Assembly (NCBI GenBank): GCA_028554755.1
Contig: JAPTOF010000001.1
Coordinates: 29,377,501-29,441,500 of the forward strand
Source: Cordia subcordata
Lineage: Eukaryota > Streptophyta > Magnoliopsida > Boraginales > Cordiaceae
Direction of reading: 5' to 3'
Length of the DNA: 64,000 nucleotides
The notes under the pieces are model-generated. The model was not told the DNA's origin and did not search any database. It was given only the letters and a program-made list of their open reading frames with translations. Both the position numbers and the translations under genes were made by a program. Positions 22,655 to 35,012 of the stretch are shown piece by piece. How positions within the stretch are numbered: the stretch's first letter is position 1; every line of letters begins with the position of its first letter.

Positions 22655-23856
22655 AATCCATCAAATACCCATTACAAAAATGTAACAAATCAACCCATAA
22701 TACAAGTTTCAATTGTCCTAAAATGTTCAATTCAAACATAGAATACACTAGGAAAAAAGGGAAATAAACAGTCTTCCCTTTCATCCTTAGCCATCTCTTT
22801 ACAATCCTTGAGCAAAGCCCCAAATCCAACTATTTGATCCACCAAAGATGCTTGGTTCCTAATGCAGATGTATGTGGATGAGTGTGTGTGAGGTGGGTGA
22901 AAGTGATAGAAGGTAGGGTTTAGTGGGTGTGAGAAAGTATGTGAAGATTGTATGAAAAGTGTGGATAATCCCTCTAAAATGCTGCAAGAATCGGGCCTTT
23001 ATAGTCTTCGCAATAGTACAACCAACTGACCAACATACTCGACTAGTAACTCTCTGGACAAACTAGTTGACCCTACTGGTCAACCGGTACTTCCTCATGC
23101 TTCGACCTGTAACATTAAGGTGCTCTCTGGTTATACCAATTAGCCCTACCGGTCAGTAGACACTTTCTCCCAAGCCTAGTCGGTAGCCTATATTTCCTTC
23201 ATTCTTCATTCTTCTTGCTTTCGGTCTTCATTCTACGACTCGTACTTCTTCTATCTTCATTGTCCATTCTCTTGCAAGTTTATTCTCCATCCTATAACTC
23301 ACCTAAGACAGAAAATTAGGCATTTGGTGTAATATTTAACCTTAAAACTTAACTATAGATACTTAGCAAACATGCGACCAATATACTATAAGTACTCTGC
23401 CATCAATTAAGCACAAAACACCTCTAAACCATAAGAAAACGCTAGCTCAAATGCACAGAAAACCAAGACACATCAATAGTATTTATTTAGATAAGTGTTA
23501 TTCAAATAAGTTGGGCTTAACTTGACTATTAATTAGTTTAGTCATCCCATCAGTGGAGTTCAAATAGTGACTTTTACTTAATTTTGATGGATGACAATGC
23601 TATTGTTCTTTACTTGTGTTAAATGGTTAATTTTTTGCTATCCTATATGGCTGAGTGCTTTCATAATGTCAAAACGGACAGAAAGAAAGTAAATTCATGA
23701 TGAATGACTGCTTTTGGCATGTTCGATATGTGCTTTGCATATTGATTTTTTAATATGTCAGAAGTGGAAAGATATACACTTGAAATGTGCTAAATTATTA
23801 TTAAAAAAAAGTTGGGGGGGCAGATTTTGCTCCAAATTAATCGTTGAGATTAGGGA

Positions 23857-23935
23857 TAGCTCAAGTGGTTAAGATTATCCCCTTAGGAGTGAGATATTGA
23901 TTCAAATCCAATGGGGTTAAGGGGTTAACCAAAAA
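23857..23935 (+). repeat. tRNA-like SINE head
   Basis: TAGCTCAAGTGGTTAAG (23857-23873) resembles a Pol III A box, and GATTCAAATCC (23899-23909) a B box, at tRNA-like spacing. The flanks do not form a tRNA cloverleaf, so a decayed tRNA-derived SINE is likelier than a tRNA gene. No clear tail or target duplication was found. Confidence 0.45.
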
Positions 23936-24323
23936 TAACTACTAAATTATTTAGTCTTTAATATGCATAAATTGAGGGGGGGTCATTCCTATTCAAAACT
24001 TCAAGTTTTAATTATGCATGTTATGAGGGGGAGCCGTTCCTATTAAAAACTCCATTTGGATGTGCTTAATTGTTTAAATCATTAAACACGTGTATGGTTT
24101 ATCATCAAAGAAATTTGGGAAAATGTTAGTATTATATAGTGTTCTAGTATTGATTGGTTGATATACTCTTTGACTCTTGAGCTTAAATATAATTATGTGT
24201 TGCTTGAGTCTTTATTCAAAAGAAAGGTGTCCAAGCTCCTTAGAGAAGATTGTCAATAAAGCTTGTTTGTTTCAAGTTTTGAAGCTCAAAATGATAATTC
24301 ATGAGAACTTGAAGTGAAAGGGC

Positions 24324-26270
24324 GACTAATGTGTTGGTTTTGTGTGTACCTATGTATTACATTCTTATTCTTGTTTTGAGGTGTTTTGTGCTTTATTTCG
24401 TGTATTAGTATAGTATTTAGGTCGTACTTGTGCATACAAGGGTTTACATGTTCATAGTTGAGCTTAGGACTTAAATGCTACACCAATGCGCGTTTGTTGC
24501 TTACTTTAGGTGAGATTTTGGGAGAGGATTGGACCTTGATTGATGGTGAGGCTATGGAGTCAAGCCAAGGTTGTTCTAGACGTAAAAGAATGAAGAAAAG
24601 TGCATCTGAAAGCGACCAGGAAAAGCAACCGAGGAGAAAAGAGATCGTGAAGCACAAAATTAGAGCACAAACTGACCCAGCTGATCGCCCTATATTCCAG
24701 GCCGGTCGACCGGGCAAGTAGATTGGCCAGGTCAGAGAGTAGTCTAATTTGGCCGATCGACCATGCCTTAAAGCCGGTCCCCCTGGCTGGTACCCCAAGC
24801 CCTGCGCAATTTCAACTCTATTTAAGCACTTTTTAACAATTGTTTAGGGGGAACACCTACTATTTTCACATACCCATTTCCCTAAACCCTAAATCCACCT
24901 AAACCAACATCACACACACACTTCTAAACATAAAAACACTTTGGAATCAAGCCTTTAAGAGGATCAAACACAAGGATTGGGCATAGCTCTTGGATTGTAA
25001 AGCATGGCTTTAAATAAAAAGGTACCTCTCTTTTATCCCAAGTTAATTTATATATGATTAGAGCTATGTAGGGTGATTTACTATTGTGTTATGGATTGAT
25101 TATTATATTAGTGTAGTGGGTACTTGATGGATTTGAATATATATGCTTTATGCTTAAGGTTTCAAAGGCCATTTTACGTACATGTCTACGTGTTTGTAAA
25201 AATGTTTCAATGATGTTGCATATGTAAATTGAAGTCTATTTTGGTATTAACCATTTCTAAATCACTGTGCTAGCATGTCTAAGTATTTGTGTAGTGATTA
25301 CATGAATTGGATAGGCTTATATACATGTCTATGTGTGTGTTTGCATACTTAATAGCATAAGTAGCTTCTATTGCATATATGTTAGGTGCTATTGCTTAAA
25401 CTGGTGTAATCTAAGCATGTCTATGTATTTAGTTGTAGAATATACCAGCGTATTCTTGAACGCCATGTCTTAGATATGTATGCCTTATGCTCAAATGTCA
25501 ATTCCCGCTATTGTGATGCAATTGATGATGCATAACTAGTAACTTGGCTAGATCGAGTCCCCTTTGGATTTAAATCTAGCCAATAGGTGTCCGGATAAGT
25601 TTAGTTGACCTTAGTTCACTTCGGAAGACTAGTTAATCCACCTTAATGCCCTAGGTTCATAAGGACCACGCCATAGCTCTAAGTAGATGACGCTTAGGGA
25701 CGGACTGGCACCAAGTCCTAAGGATAGATTAGGGAACTCATTAATGGATTAAGCGCTAGGGTTAGATCGATCTGAGTCACCTAAAACCCTATTAGCTAGT
25801 CCTAATTCCTAAGTCATAAAGACCACGTCGTAGCTTTAGGAGTTATCACCTAGGGATGGACATATACTAAGGCTTAGGGTACCAAATAGGAGGCTAATTA
25901 GAGGTTTAGACAAGAGCACTTAGTATAACCCATCAAGCAACCCTAACAAGAAGTAATAATCACCCATTTGCAAAACATAATCACCCTAGTCCCTATTTCT
26001 GACATTAGAATCCCCTTAGATCGCTTGATTCCCCCAATTCACACACGTACCACTTTTTATTTCCTTGCACTTAGATTTGATTTACTTTTCCCGAGTTCTT
26101 TTTAAACCCCCCAAAAACATTGTAGGTTACGACTTGACACGTAGCTTTTAGGACCCGCTTAGCTTAGGACGTCGCAGACGTTTGACCTCCATGTAGATTC
26201 GACTCCCTACTGACACACACCGTACTACACACGACCTGTGCACTTGTGGGTGTGCACAAAATAGCGATCA
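24324..26270 (+). repeat. 5' LTR of the non-autonomous element
   Basis: It aligns over its length with 29657-31606, mostly differing by transitions, and ends GCGATCA. It is followed after a few bases by AGCACCGTTACC..GAAGGC (26277-26296), a primer-binding-like site of the Athila/Tat type. TATTTAAGCAC at 24822-24832 is the likely TATA region. Confidence 0.85.
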
Positions 26271-26454
26271 AGCTCTTAGCACCGTTACCAAGAAGGCAAC
26301 GGTAGTTTGGTTTCTTTGTCTTTGTGTGTCTTAGCTTGTTACGTGTTATTTTATCTTTTCTTTTCATGTTTTCTTTATTTTGAATAATAAAAGAAAATTC
26401 TAAAAAAATATTTTGGTGAGCATTATGAAGAGGATTACTTGTGCTTGATTGAAT

Positions 26455-27609
26455 ATGAGTGACCCAGATACTTCCTAGTGGCCACTTGTGTCCTCTTCCC
26501 CACCACCCAAATATGTTCCCAATGCTTATTGCTTGTGTGGAAGTCATTGGCATAAAACTGTTCATTGTCCCCGTGAAAATCACCAATCTACAGCTAGTAC
26601 CAACTATGACCCCTATAGTCATGCATCATCTCATACATCTTCATTTAGAAATCACGATTATAGGGATGCACATTCTTGTAATTGCATTCATTGTGAAAGC
26701 CCTGCCCATTTTTCTAGTGCTTGTTCTACCTTCCACCATCATTGTTCCTGATTGCATACAATGCCCACTACCCCTAGTAATCATATGCCCATACATGCAT
26801 CTATACCTAGACACCATGATTATAAGGAGCAATATCATGCATTTTTTATCTTAGGGTTACTGTGACTCTTTATTTGGTCCACCTCTTTGCATTGAAAGTT
26901 CGTCCTTTACACCATCTTTTCCACCCATTCATCCTCCGAGTCTTTTAATGGTTGTGCTTATAGTGACCCCAATCAAGATATTTACCATTTTCACTCGATT
27001 GAACCTTCTTCCATTATGTCTACACTCTCAAAACAATTAGATCAAATGCTTGAGCAATCCCAATCTCTCCTCTGATCCAATCAAGAGGAACTAGAGAGTT
27101 TTAAGCTAGAAACCAAATCTTTAGGTGAGCCCTTAAAGAGAATGGTTGAGAATATGCAACTTATGAGCGAGAATTTTGAGACACATTTAGATATAGTTGA
27201 AGGGATAGAAATGATACCTAATACTGAGATGATTAGGGGTGAAAATGATGATGCGTTGGAGAGACAACTAGAAAGAGAGGTTGATAGAGAGATAATATCA
27301 TGTAATGAGGATCAGGATGAGCTTGATGATAGTTTGGTTCTCAATGATTCTTATTGATATGTTTTAGAGGAAGTAGTACCCTATCCTTGTAAGATACGTG
27401 ATGGTGAGATGGCACCCGTTAGCGATGAATGTATGGATGGATTTTATAAGACTTTAGCTAGTGAAGGATTAGAATCGTCCATTAGGGATGAGAAGACATC
27501 AATTTTGAAGTTTTTAAATGCCAAGTCTCTTAGAGTTAAGAATTATTGTATTGAGAAGAATAGTAACTCTAAGAAGACACCTAGGAAAGGAATTGGTGTG
27601 CTTGGATGA
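26455..27609 (+). pseudogene. Gag-like frame with zinc knuckles and coiled-coil segment
   Basis: Starting at ATG 26455, most of about 385 codons stay in one frame, interrupted by about four stops and probably a local pair of frameshifts near 26860-26960. The N-terminal part has a perfect knuckle CIHCESPAHFSSAC (CX2CX4HX4C, near 26689-26730) and a damaged one, YCLCGSHWHKTVHC, in which the first Cys position reads Tyr. From 27016 the frame reads MSTLSKQLDQMLEQSQSLL, then a Glu/Lys/Leu-rich region likely to form a coiled coil. A strongly acidic segment (EDQDELDDS, near 27312-27340) and a basic tail follow. It resembles a nucleocapsid-type Gag in zinc content, but I do not recognise the family. 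No pol domain follows. Confidence 0.6.
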
Positions 27610-29656
27610 ATGATCTATAGGTCTTTTGGATGTTTGGTAATCATTGATAGAAATAAAGCCTATTAAGATCGAATCCACCCCTTAAGAGAAGTTAGAACGA
27701 CCTAGGCTTGATCATGTTATATCTTGTGGAGAAGAAGAGTACAATATGTCCACTTCCCTTATTGTTGCTTCTTCTTCTCCAAATGCCATTCCTACTCCCC
27801 ATTCCCATTCCATTGAGTCTCCCTCTTTGGAACTCATATTTGTGCCTTCAAGTTTAGAACATTTCCATCTAAGGTTAGATAGCATTTTTCCCATGTTACA
27901 TGCATTAGACCTGTCTTTGACCCATGGGGAAGGGGTGTTCCTAGCCCTTGTAATGAGAAGAAGGCCATGAGATGGTTAGTTAAAGAGCAAGTGGGGCATG
28001 ATTTTCAAGTTTATGCATAACACCTTCTACACTTGCACACATATTTTCATTTGATGATTCGAGGTGGGATATTAAAAAGGGATGCATTATGCATTCATTA
28101 CTCCATTATATGATGCATGACCCTTTTAATTCTACTATCCGTGCTTGGTTAAATACCTGACAATCTGTGCCTCGCAATTTAAACACGGTTTGCTCTAAGG
28201 TTAGCCCCCAGTTGGAGAAGTTAAATCTAGCGATATTAGGAGGCACTCTAGGTATGTGTATACCTTTCTTGTTTACCTTGTCTTTTACTTGTTTTGATTT
28301 TTCTTGTTTTTACTTGTTATACTTATTTTCTTATTTGCTTTCCTTGATTTTCATTTTTCTTTTCATTTGTTTTCTTTTTCACCCTTCTAAGTATTGATCT
28401 TCACTTTTATCACTTCCCCTTTGTACACACCTTGTTTATCATTTGATGATGCCAATGCAATGCTACTAACTCTCATGCTTTGTGAGTGTTGATGATTTGT
28501 TAAGAAATAGGGATTAGTGGACCATTCATTATATATTGGCATTGAAGTGCTTTAAACGAACACAAAGTTGTATCTATCCTTTCTTTATTTGTCTCCTTAT
28601 ATCTACCCAGTCCCCACCACCCGTACTTGCTTTGTGTTGCCTATTTACTTATTGAGTAGTATCGTTCTATTTGCTTGAGGACAAGCAAAGTTTAGGTTTG
28701 GGGTGTGGGAGTTTGGTTTTCTTATTTTATGCTTTGTATAGGGTAGATTGCATTGTGGGCTTAAAAATAGTTTTTTTTATTTTTATGAATATAGAGTCGT
28801 TTATCTCTTGTTGATTGGAGTGTTGGCTCTTGTGATTGATTTAATTGATTGGTGGAGATAGGGTTGTATTGTGGGGAGTGAATGGAGTAGAGAAAGAGCC
28901 AAGACTTAGAGGAGATGCTCTTAAAAGTTGTGGGAAATGAGTGCCTCTAAAAATGCACCTTGTAGCTACCCCATGGCTTGGTTGAAAGTTGAAAAAGGGG
29001 TTTTGATATGAGTGCCCCTTCCTTGATTAGTTCTTTTTTATGTGCCTTATCTTTTCTTTTTCTTTTCTTTTTTTATATAATGTAATACAAAATTTGTGAA
29101 AAAATCCAAACAAAACTAAAAAAGGCAAAAAGGTGCAAAAAGATGAAAAAGATTGAAAACTGGAAAAAAAGTGAAAAAGAGAAAAAGCCAAAGGCACAAA
29201 AAAGTTCATTGAATAAGTGCTCAAGTGACACAATGTCAACTTGGTACAAGTTTGTCTTTTCGTTTTATCATGATTTGTGAATAAGGCTCTTACGTTATTT
29301 TGTGAGCCATCATGTTTGTACATTCTCTCTCTCCTTCTCTTTGAGGCTTTCTGTATGTTGGGAAGGCCATGTTAATTGAAGGGGCCAAAGTATCAACATC
29401 CTATATGTATGCGTCGGACTCCTAGGCTTGTGGAGGTATAGCTGCTTGGGAATTTCCTACGAGGTGCGAGGCCTCCTGTAAGTAAGAGGAAGATCCGAAA
29501 AAGCTTGGGTACCTCTCTACACAAGGAACAACTCCTTCATGCTCCTTAAACTCACCAAGATAGGGATTCAATCCTTTAGGCAATCCTTTGTACCAACTTT
29601 GAGATAGACTTAGGTTTGGGTTTGCTTGGGGACAAGCAAGAAGAAGGTTTAGGGGG
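27610..29656 (+). other. 3' non-coding region of the non-autonomous element
   Basis: There is no coding region I can support. It holds two polypurine-like modules ('gcttgaggacaagcaaag' near 28674 and 'gcttggggacaagcaag' near 29624), the second directly before the 3' LTR. The block between them, including the A-rich 29095-29200 stretch, parallels 6890-7858 of the first gypsy element. Confidence 0.6.
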
Positions 29657-31606
29657 TGTTAATGTGTTGGTTTTATGTGTGCCTATGTATTGCATTCTTA
29701 TTCTTGTTTTGAGGTGTTTTGTACTTCATTTAGTTTATTAATATAGAATTTAGGCTATACTTGTGCATATTATAGTTTACATGTTCATAGTTGAGCTTAA
29801 GACTTAAATGCTACACTAATATGCATTTGTTACTTGTTCTAGATGGGATTCATAGAGATGATTGGACCTTGATTGATGGTGCTTGAGGTTTGGAGTAAAG
29901 CCAAGGGTGTTTCGAATGTAAAAGAACAAAGAAAAGTGCATTTGGAACTGGCCGGGTGAAGAAAAGAGCAACCGAGGCGAAATGAGATCATGAAGCGCAA
30001 AATTGGAGAACAAACTGACCCAGCCAATCAGCCTACATTCTAGGTAGGTCAAATGGCCAAGTAAACTAGCCAAGTCAGAGAACAAGCAAATTAGGCCAGT
30101 CGATCATGCCCCAAGGTTGGTCTCCCTGGTTAGTCCCCTTACCCTACGCGATTTCAGCTTTATTTAAGCACCTTTTCAACAATTTTTAGGGGGGAACACC
30201 TACTTTTTTCACACACCCATTTCCCTAAACCCACCTCACACACACACACACACTTCTAAACACAAAAATACTTTGGAATAAAGTCTCTAAGAGGATCAAA
30301 CACAAGGATTGGGCATAGCTCTTAGATTGTAAAGTATGGCTTTGAATAGAAGGGTATCTCTCTTTTATCCCAAGTTAATTTATGTATGACTAGAGCCATG
30401 TAGGGTGATTTACTCTTGAATTATGGATTCATTATTATATTGTTGCTATGGATACTTGATGGATTTGAATATATATGCTTTGTGCTTAGGGTTTCAAAGG
30501 CCATTTTACATACATGTCTATGTGTTTATTGAAATGTCTCAATGAAGTTGCATATGTATATTGAAGTCTATTATGTTATTAACCATCTTTAAATCATTAT
30601 GCTAGCATTTCTAAGTGTTTGTGTGGTGATTAAATAAAGTGGGTATGCTTATATACATGTCTATATGTGTGTTTGAATACTTAATAGCATAAATAGCTTT
30701 TATTGCATACATGTCGGGTGCTATTGCTTCAATTAGTGTAATCTAAGTATGCCTATGTGTTTAGTAGTAGAATATACCGAAAAATTCTCGAATGCCATGC
30801 CTTAGATATGTATGCCTTGTGCTTAAATGTCAATTCTCGCTATTGTGATGTGATCGATGCTACAAAATTAGTAAATAGCCTAGGTTGAGTCCCTTTTGGC
30901 TAAAAATATAGCCAATAGGTGTCCGGATAGGTTTAGTTGACCTTAATTCACTTAGGAAGACTAGTTAGTCCACTCTCACGCCTTAGGTTCATAAGGACCA
31001 CACTGTAGCTCTAAGTAGATAACGCTTAGGGACGGACTCGCACCGAGTCCTAAGGATAGATTAGGGAACTCATTAGTGGATTAAGTGCTAGGGTTAGATT
31101 GATCTAAGTGGCCTAGAACCTTATTAGCTAGCCCTAATTCCTAAGTCATAAAGACCATGCCGTAGCTCAATGAGTCGTCACCTAGGGACGGACCCGCACT
31201 AAGGCTTAGGGTACCAATTAGGAGGTTAATTAGAGGTCTAGATGAGAGCACTTGGTACAACCTATCAAGCAACCCTAAAAAGAAGTAGTAATCACCCATT
31301 TGCAAAATGTAATCACCTTAGTCCCCCATTTTTGATGTTTGAATCTCCATAGATTGCTTGATTCCCTCTATTTCATGCACACACTGCCTTTTATTTCCTT
31401 GTACTTAGATTAGATCTACTTTTCCTAAGTTCCTTTTAAACCAAAAACCCTAAAAAACATTATATGTAAGGTCTCAACACGTAGCTTTTAAGACACTACA
31501 CACATTTGGCCTCTCCGTGGATTAGACCCTGTACTCCCACACACTGTACTACACACGACCCATCCGTTTGAGGGCTATTCAGGGCTTGTGCACAAAATAA
31601 CGATCA
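29657..31606 (+). repeat. 3' LTR of the non-autonomous element
   Basis: It begins TGTTAATGTGTTGG after the purine-rich 'ggtttaggggg' and ends CGATCA. It aligns with 24324-26270. TATTTAAGCACC at 30163-30174 marks the likely TATA region. Confidence 0.88.
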
Positions 31607-32408
31607 GCACCATAAGAATAGAGACAAAAGACATAAACGGCGAGTAATTAGATATTAAATGTAAGATTGCCTCTTGTATGTCTATTAGTTTTGTCTCAAA
31701 ACATATGCACATAGTTTAGTAAACTTGCTTACATATCTCGTCAACATAGTGTATATCAAAGGTTTTCAAAATATTGACTTTTAGTAGCTTTTACTTAGCA
31801 AAAAACTTTGAAATAAAATGTTTTTTGAAGTTTGACAACAAATGCCTAATAGGCGAGGCACGTGATCGACCACATGACAGAAACCTCGATCGTCAGTGGA
31901 TGTAAGGCTAAGATGTGGTAGAGCTTCAAGTTGACCACATGAGGACTCAGCTAACTGTTAGAGAACTGAGTTCTTCTGCAGGCAAGCCTTCCGGTCGACC
32001 ATCTCAAAGTGCACCTTGACTACCAGAGCCTTCAAGGTTGAAAATCTTATCTAAAACTAGCCATTTTTTAAAATTTTGCTTGATCTTATAAATTCCAAAT
32101 GTTCCAAAATAGGAAAATCCGCAATGCTCGTGTGTTTAACAGCTATATTTTGGAATTGTTCATAAAAATACACCCTATTTAAGCCAAAGCAACACACCTT
32201 TTGATGTAACCATAAGATCAATCATTGTATTATCAATCATTGTGTTATTAATTTCTCAGCTTTCGTGCTAAAATTATTAGCTCTAATTGAATATTCTTTA
32301 TGTTTAGTCTCTTGAAGTTGGGTTTATGCATGAAAACATTAAAATACCAAAAGAGAAAAAGAGATATCAGGTGAAACCCTTAGATTGTGTAGAATCTAAA
32401 GTGGTTGT
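31607..32408. repeat. LTR-like debris flanking an antisense solo LTR
   Basis: The patch contains GTCGACCA-type motifs (31995) and 'accctatttaagcc' (32181), as in LTR promoters. 34290-34360 ('tttgattttgatatcatccagaacctattt') resembles the tail of SIRE/Maximus-type copia LTRs. The two parts may be one LTR split by the insertion at 32409-34150. This is weakly supported. Confidence 0.35.
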
Positions 32409-34150
32409 TGTTGGATCTAGATGCTATTCCCACGGCTAGTTATTATTTCGGTTTTTAAAAAACAAAATAGGAGTGGAAACATAGCATAATGAAGTCTATT
32501 ATAGACATGGGCATCATATTTAAGCAAAAAAAAAGAGGAGTAAAGTTAAGATCCGTTACCCTTATAGCGTGACTCAGATGCAAAAATTGGATTCTTAGCA
32601 CAATAGCCACCTCGTATTAACATCTTTGTGGTCTTCTCCATTATTTCCAAAGCTCTATTGCTAGGATACAATTTGCTACATAGTGGGTAAGCAATTTTTA
32701 AATTGAAGTTATGGAATTTAGTATGTATTCTTGGTGCTAGTGCGTGAGAAATCCTATATACACCTACAAGAAAAAAAAATCTCATTCTCTTTTCGTTCTC
32801 TTGTGGGTTATGCCTATCTTGTACTATTTATAGTATAAGGTAGCCCTAATAAAGATAAGGTTCCTAGAATATTATGTCTCACCATAATACCCCTTCTTAG
32901 TTGTAGAAATGGAATATTTCCTACGGATAAGGCTTTCCCAAATATTCCACCTCACACACTAAATATCTTCCATGTTGGACCCGTTTATCTAGTTAAGATA
33001 TACATTAGTTCTATTAAGAATACCCAAATAATTAAATCTCTTCTTAATTTTAAGCTCAAATCTTGATTAAGCTATCCACATAATTAATTTACCTCAATTA
33101 ATGTATCCAATAAAGTAATGGCTAGTGCAGAGACCAAAAGACATAATTATCCTTGGCTTGTAGAATGACCAAAATGCCCTCGCCACCACTTTGGTGATAC
33201 TAAGGCCATTTTGATCTCAGTCTATTTCCACCAAAAGATCAAAGCCGTTCTTCAAGAATAGTTCCTAGCTAAGCAGGAGCTTGTCACCCGCTCTGGTGAC
33301 CTATGTCTTCGACCAATTGAGTGAGATGACCAAGACGCCCATTTATGTATATCCATAGTTAAGGCCGGTCACAACAAGTACCATTACCTCCAAGACTGCA
33401 TCTAAACCTTGGAATCTCTAGTCCCATATGATAATCATCTGCTGGTCACGAATCTCTTGATCTAGGGAGCGATTCACAAGCCAAATGATCGATACACCCT
33501 TGAAGGCTAATATCAATAGTACTAGATTTCTATTGATCAAGTGGACAAATCTAAGGGGACACATAGACTCTGTTATTGCATGTGCATGCCCCAACTAAAT
33601 TAGAATACAGCATCCAACGTACGAGGTAGACAATCTTATCACACAAGACCTCTCTTTAGCGCACATCAAAGTGTTGCATCTTAATGTAGTTAGTTCATCC
33701 ACACATGCTCAAGATTAATAGCATCGGTCACTCGGAAGCTGTGAGCATCTTGCCTTCTATATGTGATGGTACTGTTCCTAAAAGACATATTCATGGTGGC
33801 CTTATCCAACACACTAGGAACGTAGTCCGATAAACTATCCAATGACCTCACCCTCTCAAGGAGACTCACCCACTATAGCTTATCCCAGTAGAGCACTCAA
33901 CACTACCATCTGGCTATGGACACCTTTTATAATATTACCAAATTTAGACTTGAACCTATTATGCATCCAGCCTTACTGCATACCCAAATCATTAGTGTAT
34001 ATCATTAGACCTTCATCCTTTGCATCAATGCACAAATGGAGAGAATACCCTGTGCAAAATTCAATCATATGAACAACATCATGAGCATATCATGTCTAGT
34101 TTCCAGTAATCACCTTGTGCTTGTGGTTTTTAGGACATACAATCCTAACA
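32409..34150 (-). mobile_element. Antisense solo LTR, same family as 11359-13245
   Basis: On the minus strand it starts TGTTAGGATTGTATGTCC (compare TGTTACGATTAGTATACCC) and ends GATCCAACA (compare GATCCTACA). It shares the block 'ttaatcttgagcat.tgtggatgaacta' with about 11812-11838. It has the same CTATAAATAG box (32824-32833, antisense). Flanks GTTGT (32404-32408) and ATTGT (34151-34155) look like a target duplication with one change. It has no internal domains and is 1742 bases long. Confidence 0.78.
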
Positions 34151-34819
34151 ATTGTGAGGTTGGTTCGTGTTTAGCCAACATTTGAAAAGTTTGATCTAGT
34201 AGAGATTGTTGGAAATTCTGAAAGCGGGGAGGTTTAAGTAAAAGATGTATGCTTACGCCGAACTACTTTAAATCATTTGTGTTCATTATTGTTGTTTTTT
34301 AATTTCATTTATTTGATTTTGATATCATCCAGAACCTATTTGATCAAAATTCACAACCAACTTTTAAAAGCAAAAATTTAACCTACACTTTATCCATCCC
34401 GCTAAGGGGTGTTTGTCATTAGCAAATTTTTTTTTACCGGCAAATATACGTAAGTCCATTGTATACAAAGTGATTACATATTATAGTTTTTATTTTTTTA
34501 TGATGTGGCAACTCAACCAGCGCAGGTTGATTACCGACTACTCAGTGGGGCTCAACTACTAATTAGTAAATCTCAAGTGCAATGACCAATCGTATGACCA
34601 TTGCACTAGATTAGGTAAGGCACTCAACCCAAAGTAGGAGACAAAGTTCCATCTCGAGTCATGATTTGTATCCATTACCTCTCTTATCACTCTAGGGGCA
34701 TAACCTATTAAATGATTACACAATATAATTTTTGCACGATGACACCCCAACTGCTAGAACAAAGATGGATGAATCGAAAAATTTTGAGAAAGGAATAGAA
34801 ACTACAAGTACCATATAGT
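34151..34819. other. Intergenic, no gene seen
   Basis: Contains the possible SIRE-like LTR tail (34290-34360) and an unassigned stretch at 34430-34760 with short inverted blocks ('caatgacca...tgaccattg'). Nothing coding. Confidence 0.4.
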
Positions 34820-34945
34820 GAGATAACGAGTAAAATAGCTATATTTTAAAAACTTTTCACTAAAATGACAAAGTTCTGAAACTAATGAGGGAAATAGCCA
34901 ACTTTCAACTTTGTCTGTTAAAGATCTGAAGTTGTTGTTTCCATG
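34820..34945 (+). repeat. Left terminal inverted repeat of the MULE
   Basis: It pairs with the complement of about 42820-42944. Similarity is strongest over the first 50 bases and again around 'atgagggaaatagcca' (34890-34905). The far limit is approximate. Confidence 0.75.
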
Positions 34946-34959
34946 TCAGCAGCCATTCG

Positions 34960-35012
34960 GTCGCGGTAGACTGATCTGGACATGCCTTGACACATTAAAA
35001 TCGTGGGTTCAA
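34960..35012 (+). other. tRNA-like B-box element near the MULE left end
   Basis: GGGTTCAACCC (34998-35010) fits the Pol III B box. The upstream 'gcggtagactgatctgg' fits the A box only weakly. It could be a small SINE fragment inside the MULE end. Confidence 0.3.

Larger units (their letters stand above)
21336..23478 (-). mobile_element. Antisense solo LTR, gypsy-related, with nested MITE
   Basis: Read on the minus strand it begins near TATTGATGTGTCTTGG and ends CACATCA. This parallels the LTR starts (TGTTAATGTGTTGG) and ATCA ends of the other gypsy-type LTRs here. The block 'gtgtaatctaaacatgtctatgtgtttagtag' (antisense of about 22330-22370) is nearly identical to one at about 25405. Flanks are GTAGT (21331-21335) and GTATT (23479-23483), a possible 5-bp target duplication with one change. 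A MITE lies at 21723-21953 and a TA microsatellite at 22613-22651. There are no internal domains, hence a solo LTR. Confidence 0.7.
24324..31606 (+). mobile_element. Non-autonomous gypsy-like LTR element lacking pol
   Basis: Two direct repeats of about 1.95 kb (24324-26270 and 29657-31606) enclose 3.4 kb with a gag-like frame but no trace of protease, RT or integrase. The LTR sequences and the 3' non-coding modules are related to the element at 1-9736, so that family is a plausible helper. The first bases of the 5' LTR are mutated (GACT for TGTT). Flanks AGGGC and GCACC do not match, so the target duplication is lost or the ends are slightly off. In size and structure it resembles a large retrotransposon derivative. 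LTR divergence indicates great age. Confidence 0.85.

Noticed and set aside
22569..22829. Minus-strand frame with Tyr/Ile repeats
   Set aside because: It is the TA microsatellite and flanking LTR sequence read as codons.
23857..23935. tRNA gene
   Set aside because: A and B boxes are present, but no cloverleaf or acceptor stem could be drawn; a SINE head is likelier. No convincing tRNA, rRNA or snoRNA gene was found in the window.
24319..31611. Target duplication for the non-autonomous element
   Set aside because: AGGGC and GCACC do not match even allowing one change, so I do not claim one.
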